8,438 nt of DNA from Lachnospiraceae bacterium (GTDB taxonomy: Bacteria > Bacillota > Clostridia > Lachnospirales > Lachnospiraceae), in the NCBI GenBank assembly GCA_009787745.1, contig WQST01000098.1, positions 1 to 8,438 on the forward strand, in the 5' to 3' direction. Under the pieces are notes generated by a model. The model ran no database searches. It was not told the origin of the DNA and was given only the letters and a program-made list of their open reading frames with translations. Positions 6,087 to 8,438 of the stretch are shown here, in pieces; positions within the stretch are counted from its first letter, which is position 1, and every line of letters begins with the position of its first letter. The translations under genes were made by a program, and so were the position numbers.

Positions 6087-6104
6087 TATTGAACGGAAAT
6101 ATAC

Positions 6105-6398
6105 ATGAATGATGTACTGTTTTATATATTTTCTTATTTTTTACTTATCAATTTGGCCGGTTTTCTTTTGATGGGTATCGATAAAATCAAAGCGAAAAAG
6201 CGTGGGTTTCGGATTCCTGAAGCGACGCTTTTTACGGCGGCAATATTTGGCGGCAGTATTGGTTCCTGGATTGGAATGTATTTGTTTCGGCATAAAACAC
6301 GGCATTGGTATTTTACATATGGACTTCCGACGATTTTGGTTATCCAGATCACGGGAATAATTGCTTTGCTTTTTTATTTTGAACCTACTATTTTCTAG
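6105..6398 (+). CDS. DUF1294 family small membrane protein
   Basis: A 97-residue protein with three likely membrane segments: about 6-24 (FYIFSYFLLINLAGFLLMG), 40-60 (ATLFTAAIFGGSIGSWIGMYL) and 73-92 (GLPTILVIQITGIIALLFYF). The DUF1294 hallmarks are clear: the GIDK followed by basic residues (MGIDKIKAKKRGFRIPEATL), GGSIGSWIGMYLFRHKTRHWYF, and a GLP turn before the last helix. The family is widespread and its function is, to my knowledge, not established. A modest ribosome binding site (GGAA, 6 bases before ATG) supports the start. It lies 54 bases after argG on the same strand, with only a weak hairpin between, so it may share the argG transcript. No arginine role is implied by its sequence. 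Confidence 0.92.
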   Translation: MNDVLFYIFSYFLLINLAGFLLMGIDKIKAKKRGFRIPEATLFTAAIFGGSIGSWIGMYLFRHKTRHWYFTYGLPTILVIQITGIIALLFYFEPTIF

Positions 6399-6430
6399 GA
6401 AAAGTGCGTTTGTTTTCACTTTCTAAGCAG

Positions 6431-6453
6431 TTTCACAGGTTCCGCTTGTGAAA
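6431..6453 (+). repeat. Hairpin before the response regulator gene
   Basis: TTTCACAGG-TTCCG-CTTGTGAAA is a 9-bp stem (one G-U pair) with a 5-base loop. It ends 5 bases before the GAGG ribosome binding site (6459-6462) of the next gene. There is no T run after it. It contains an in-frame ATG (6448) that would be buried in the stem, which argues for the 6469 start. Confidence 0.5.
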
Positions 6454-6468
6454 TGCATGAGGATTAAT

Positions 6469-7179
6469 ATGCATATCGCTGTTTGTGATGATAATATTGC
6501 CGAGCGCAAGCAAACCGAACGATTATTAAACCGTGAATCGGATCGCCGAAAAACCGATACGAGGGTTCTTTATATTCGTTCATACGGGCATGAAGAAGCA
6601 TTGCTGAATGCGCCGATGCAATATGATTTATTCCTGATTGATATGACCAACAGTGATATTAACGGTTTGGATTTGGCGCTTAAGCTTTTAGAAACCGGTA
6701 TTACCGCTCCTATCATTTTATGTGTGTCAACAATTGATTACCGCAAAGCATATACAAGGTTAGCGAATCCGCCGCGGAATATTTTCTTTATTGATAAACC
6801 GCTAAAAGTCTTAGAACTTACCGAAATTCTTGACCGGATGATCGAACTAAACCAGAATATCACGAAAACCATCGAACTGCGAACCGATGCCAAAACCTTT
6901 TACTTAAATGAAAATGACATCATTTGCGGAGTATGCAGAGTATTCAGCACTGATATTTATCTAAATGACGGAAGTGTCATTAGAGTAAACGGAAACATGC
7001 TAAATTTCTTTAGTGAAATATGTACATACCCTGCCTTTTATCTGCTCACCAAAAAAGTATTTGTCAATACCGATCATATCAACAAATACTCCTTCTTCAA
7101 ACTATCCCTATCAAACGGACAAAAATTCTCACTATCCATAACTACTTCCAATAGGCTAAAAAAACACCTAACCCTTTAA
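6469..7179 (+). CDS. LytTR-type response regulator (orphan)
   Basis: A DNA-binding response regulator of 236 residues from ATG 6469, which has GAGG 6 bases upstream; ATGs at 6448 and 6457 are less well placed. The receiver domain (1-125) shows the acidic pair D7-D8, the phosphoacceptor D58 in LFLIDMTNSDINGLDLA, S87 in ILCVSTID and K110 in FFIDKPLK. The C-terminal ~100 residues (about 135-235) have the LytTR pattern: NENDIICGVCRV, TDIYLNDGSVIRVNGNMLNF, KKVFVNTDHINKY, LSLSNGQKFSLSITTSNRLKKHL. Such AgrA/VirR-like regulators usually pair with a membrane histidine kinase and often a peptide signal; none is next to this gene. Its targets are unknown. The end of the gene is notably C-rich and G-poor on its coding strand. 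Confidence 0.93.
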   Translation: MHIAVCDDNIAERKQTERLLNRESDRRKTDTRVLYIRSYGHEEALLNAPMQYDLFLIDMTNSDINGLDLALKLLETGITAPIILCVSTIDYRKAYTRLANPPRNIFFIDKPLKVLELTEILDRMIELNQNITKTIELRTDAKTFYLNENDIICGVCRVFSTDIYLNDGSVIRVNGNMLNFFSEICTYPAFYLLTKKVFVNTDHINKYSFFKLSLSNGQKFSLSITTSNRLKKHLTL

Positions 7180-7201
7180 CCTACCGGCCTATCAACAACC
7201 C

Positions 7202-7229
7202 GTAAGAATTGCGCGAGCGCAATTCTTAC
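7202..7229. repeat. 28-bp near-perfect palindrome
   Basis: GTAAGAATTGCGC and GCGCAATTCTTAC are exact inverted copies, 13 bp each, around two bases (GA). As RNA it would be a 12-bp stem with a CGAG loop. It lies 22 bases after the response regulator stop, in the gap between convergent genes, and is followed by no T run on either strand. A transcript-end stabiliser or a dispersed palindrome is possible. Confidence 0.75.
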
Positions 7230-7235
7230 CGTGTG

Positions 7236-7256
7236 AAAAGTCGCGCTCTGCGCGAC
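7236..7256 (-). terminator. Rho-independent terminator of the degV gene
   Basis: On the minus strand GTCGCGC-AGA-GCGCGAC forms a 7-bp, very GC-rich stem with a 3-base loop, followed at once by TTTT and CACAC. It begins about 45 bases after the degV stop, in the gap shared with the convergent response regulator gene. The T run is short but the stem is strong. Confidence 0.65.
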
Positions 7257-7258
7257 TA

Positions 7259-7301
7259 GATATTCTTAATCAGCGTCCTTTGCTGATTTAGAATATCTTT
7301 T
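7259..7301 (+). terminator. Terminator for the response regulator gene
   Basis: GATATTCTTAATCAGC and GCTGATTTAGAATATC pair over 16 positions with one T-T mismatch around a GTCCTTT loop, directly followed by TTTT on the plus strand. The stem is AT-rich but long. With the minus-strand hairpin beside it, it makes a back-to-back terminator pair for the two convergent genes. Confidence 0.6.
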
Positions 7302-8134
7302 CACACCCCGATCACAACACCGCCGTCATTCGCATACATTGTGCTTAGGCCTTTCGTGCCAATTACGATAATCTCTTTATAACTAGCTTTTTCTTCCAGC
7401 ATTTTCTTGACTTCCATCGCTCTTTCCAAGCAGTTGCAATGAGCAATTATTAACCGTGAGGCAACTGTATGCGGGCGTTCATTAATGACTAAATCGACCA
7501 TTTTAGTCAATGCCTTCTTAATACCGATTGCTTGACTCTTCTGGACAATACTTCCTTTATCGGCACTCATTACGGGTTTAATACTGAGTGTAGACGCAAC
7601 CAGCGCTTTTACTCCTGTCAAACGTCCGTTTTTCCGTAAAGTTTCTAAATTATCAAGGACAAAATATGTCCGCATTTCATCACGATAAGCTTCGAGTTTT
7701 TCGACTACTTCTTTAAAAGGCAAACCTTTCTCCGCAAGCTCTAAAGCTTTAAGACAAATATTTCCTTCGCCGGAAACCGCCGCTTCCGAATCGCAAACAT
7801 AAATATTTTTTTGCGCTTTTTCCAGATACATATCTCGGCCTACGGAGGCGCTGTTATGACTGCCGCTTAGTTTCGCAGATATCGTGATAATATAAACATC
7901 ATCCGCATCCGTTTCACAAGACTCCATATATCGCTCTGGTGAAGGGCATGAAGATTTGGCGACACCGGGGTAGTCGGCTATCCATTTAAGAAAATCTCTT
8001 TGGATAAAAGTATCATCATCCACTACCAGACGCTCTCCCACTTCCATAGAAAAAGGAATCACTTCAATGCGCGGATCATCCTTATATTTCTCTGGAAGCT
8101 CACAACAACTGTCAACCACTAACTTAAAACTCAT
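7301..8134 (-). CDS. DegV family fatty-acid-binding protein (FakB-like)
   Basis: A 277-residue DegV-fold protein. Family members bind a fatty acid and present it to the kinase FakA for phosphorylation and entry into phospholipid synthesis; many bacteria carry several copies with different acyl preferences. Visible motifs: the N-terminal LVVDSCCELP (5-14), KSSCPSPERY (60-69, where Cys63 stands at the usual Gln), the lipid-site loop AKLSGSHNSA (87-96), DSEAAVSGEG (115-124), LDNLETLRKNGRL (160-172) and the C-terminal STMYANDGGVVIGV. The last replaces the more common H-x-GPG with a YANDGG form that I associate with clostridial paralogues. The start ATG is preceded by AAGGG at about 6-7 bases. No fakA is in the window. 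The ligand cannot be inferred. It seems unrelated to arginine metabolism. Confidence 0.94.
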   Translation of the reverse strand: MSFKLVVDSCCELPEKYKDDPRIEVIPFSMEVGERLVVDDDTFIQRDFLKWIADYPGVAKSSCPSPERYMESCETDADDVYIITISAKLSGSHNSASVGRDMYLEKAQKNIYVCDSEAAVSGEGNICLKALELAEKGLPFKEVVEKLEAYRDEMRTYFVLDNLETLRKNGRLTGVKALVASTLSIKPVMSADKGSIVQKSQAIGIKKALTKMVDLVINERPHTVASRLIIAHCNCLERAMEVKKMLEEKASYKEIIVIGTKGLSTMYANDGGVVIGV

Positions 8135-8207
8135 TTTATAACCCTTACCCTTCCCGTAATCAATGCAAAGTTCATTTAACTGCCAAACGTAGTTTTCATT
8201 ACTACTT

Positions 8208-8237
8208 ATAATATCATATGGAATTATTTCTTGTAAA
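8208..8237 (-). promoter_or_regulatory. Promoter of the degV gene
   Basis: On the minus strand TTTACA (8237-8232) and TATTAT (8213-8208) are 18 bases apart, each matching the sigma-A consensus at 5/6. A TGA just before the -10 makes it an extended -10 (TGnTATTAT). Transcription would start near 8201, giving a ~66-base leader without an obvious structure. Confidence 0.6.
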
Positions 8238-8328
8238 GGATAAATATGAATTTTTATTTTTTATTTTTAACCCTTAATTTTCTTTAGGATAACACAGCCT
8301 AAACTAAATGGCTTTACCCACGAACCAA

Positions 8329-8438
8329 TTATTCAGCTTCCTTATCAAGCCATCTTTCAATTTCTTCTCTAATCCCTAGCATCTTATCATCTAAAGGTAT
8401 ACAAATCCCCTGACACTCACCTTGACAGCGTGTCCCGC
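8329..8438 (-). CDS. C-terminal end of an unidentified protein (start outside window)
   Basis: An open minus-strand frame enters from the right edge and ends at TAA (8331-8329), giving 35 codons. It has closely spaced cysteines (RCQGECQGICIPLDD) followed by a charged amphipathic helix-like tail (MLGIREEIERWLDKEAE). The other two minus frames are closed within this stretch. The Cys-x3-Cys-x3-Cys spacing might bind a metal, but I do not recognise the family. The coding-like tail and clean stop are the only evidence. It lies about 90 bases upstream of the degV promoter, with no clear terminator between. Confidence 0.45.
   Translation of the reverse strand, partial: GTRCQGECQGICIPLDDKMLGIREEIERWLDKEAE

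Larger units (their letters stand above)
7231..7306. repeat. Nested palindrome: hairpin inserted in the arm of a larger hairpin
   Basis: The left arm GTGTGAAAAGTCGCGC (7231-7246) would pair perfectly with GCGCGACTTTTCACAC, but that right arm is split: GCGCGAC is at 7250-7256 and TTTTCACAC at 7298-7306. The 41 bases between them are themselves a long hairpin (stem 7259-7274 with 7282-7297). As it stands the RNA would form a three-way junction. The outer arm also contains the DegV gene stop codon (7303-7301). Confidence 0.7.

Noticed and set aside
7202..7306. CRISPR array or tRNA-like cloverleaf
   Set aside because: The palindromes are not repeats of each other with spacers, and the junction lacks tRNA consensus bases and arm sizes.
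8100..8134. DegV protein considered defective for lacking the usual C-terminal H-x-GPG
   Set aside because: The full length and other motifs are intact and the YANDGG ending seems to be a regular variant in clostridial members.
8245..8262. ARG-box-like TATGAATTTTTATTTTTT upstream of the degV gene
   Set aside because: Only the left half matches; the rest is a T-rich run that fits by composition.

Overview
The window carries much of an arginine biosynthesis locus from a low-to-moderate GC Gram-positive bacterium. Clostridia, and most likely Lachnospiraceae or a close relative, is suggested by three things: the clostridial-type ArgB and ArgD sequences (for example the IPHCLLLEIFT and DEIQCGMGRTG segments), strong AGGAG-type ribosome binding sites, and orthodox sigma-A-like promoters. 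This taxonomic placement is inference from remembered family sequences, not a search.

Layout. Positions 1-3333 hold an argJ-argB-argD run on the minus strand. ArgJ (acetyl transfer) is followed by ArgB (N-acetylglutamate kinase), whose stop overlaps the start of argD (N-acetylornithine aminotransferase); argD leaves the window at its left edge. Also on the minus strand, upstream of argJ, lie an unrecognised gene (3417-4115) with a possible transthyretin-like beta-sandwich start and a small GNAT acetyltransferase (4197-4640). Diverging from the GNAT gene is argG (4830-6050, plus strand), followed by a DUF1294 membrane protein (6105-6398) and a LytTR-type response regulator with no kinase beside it (6469-7179). 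A DegV/FakB-type fatty-acid-binding protein (7301-8134, minus strand) converges on the regulator, and the 121-base gap between them is packed with palindromes. The right edge holds the last 35 codons of an unidentified minus-strand gene.

How the genes work together. ArgB, ArgD and ArgJ make N-acetylglutamyl phosphate, acetylornithine and ornithine, and ArgG makes argininosuccinate from citrulline. argC, argF and argH are not seen here and must be elsewhere or beyond the edge. The GNAT-argG intergenic region carries two adjacent 18-bp sequences fitting the ArgR/AhrC operator (ARG box) consensus, 2 bp apart. They sit exactly on the candidate -10 and -35 of the GNAT gene, and a weaker third box covers the -35 of argG. 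This ties the acetyltransferase to arginine control and makes it a candidate short N-acetylglutamate synthase or another arginine-responsive acetyltransferase.

The main oddities are: the double ARG box over an acetyltransferase promoter; a 14-residue in-frame insertion in ArgB in the loop expected to help bind the feedback inhibitor arginine; a palindrome inserted inside another palindrome at 7231-7306; and a strand-composition and codon-use change inside argG that suggests a recombinant segment.
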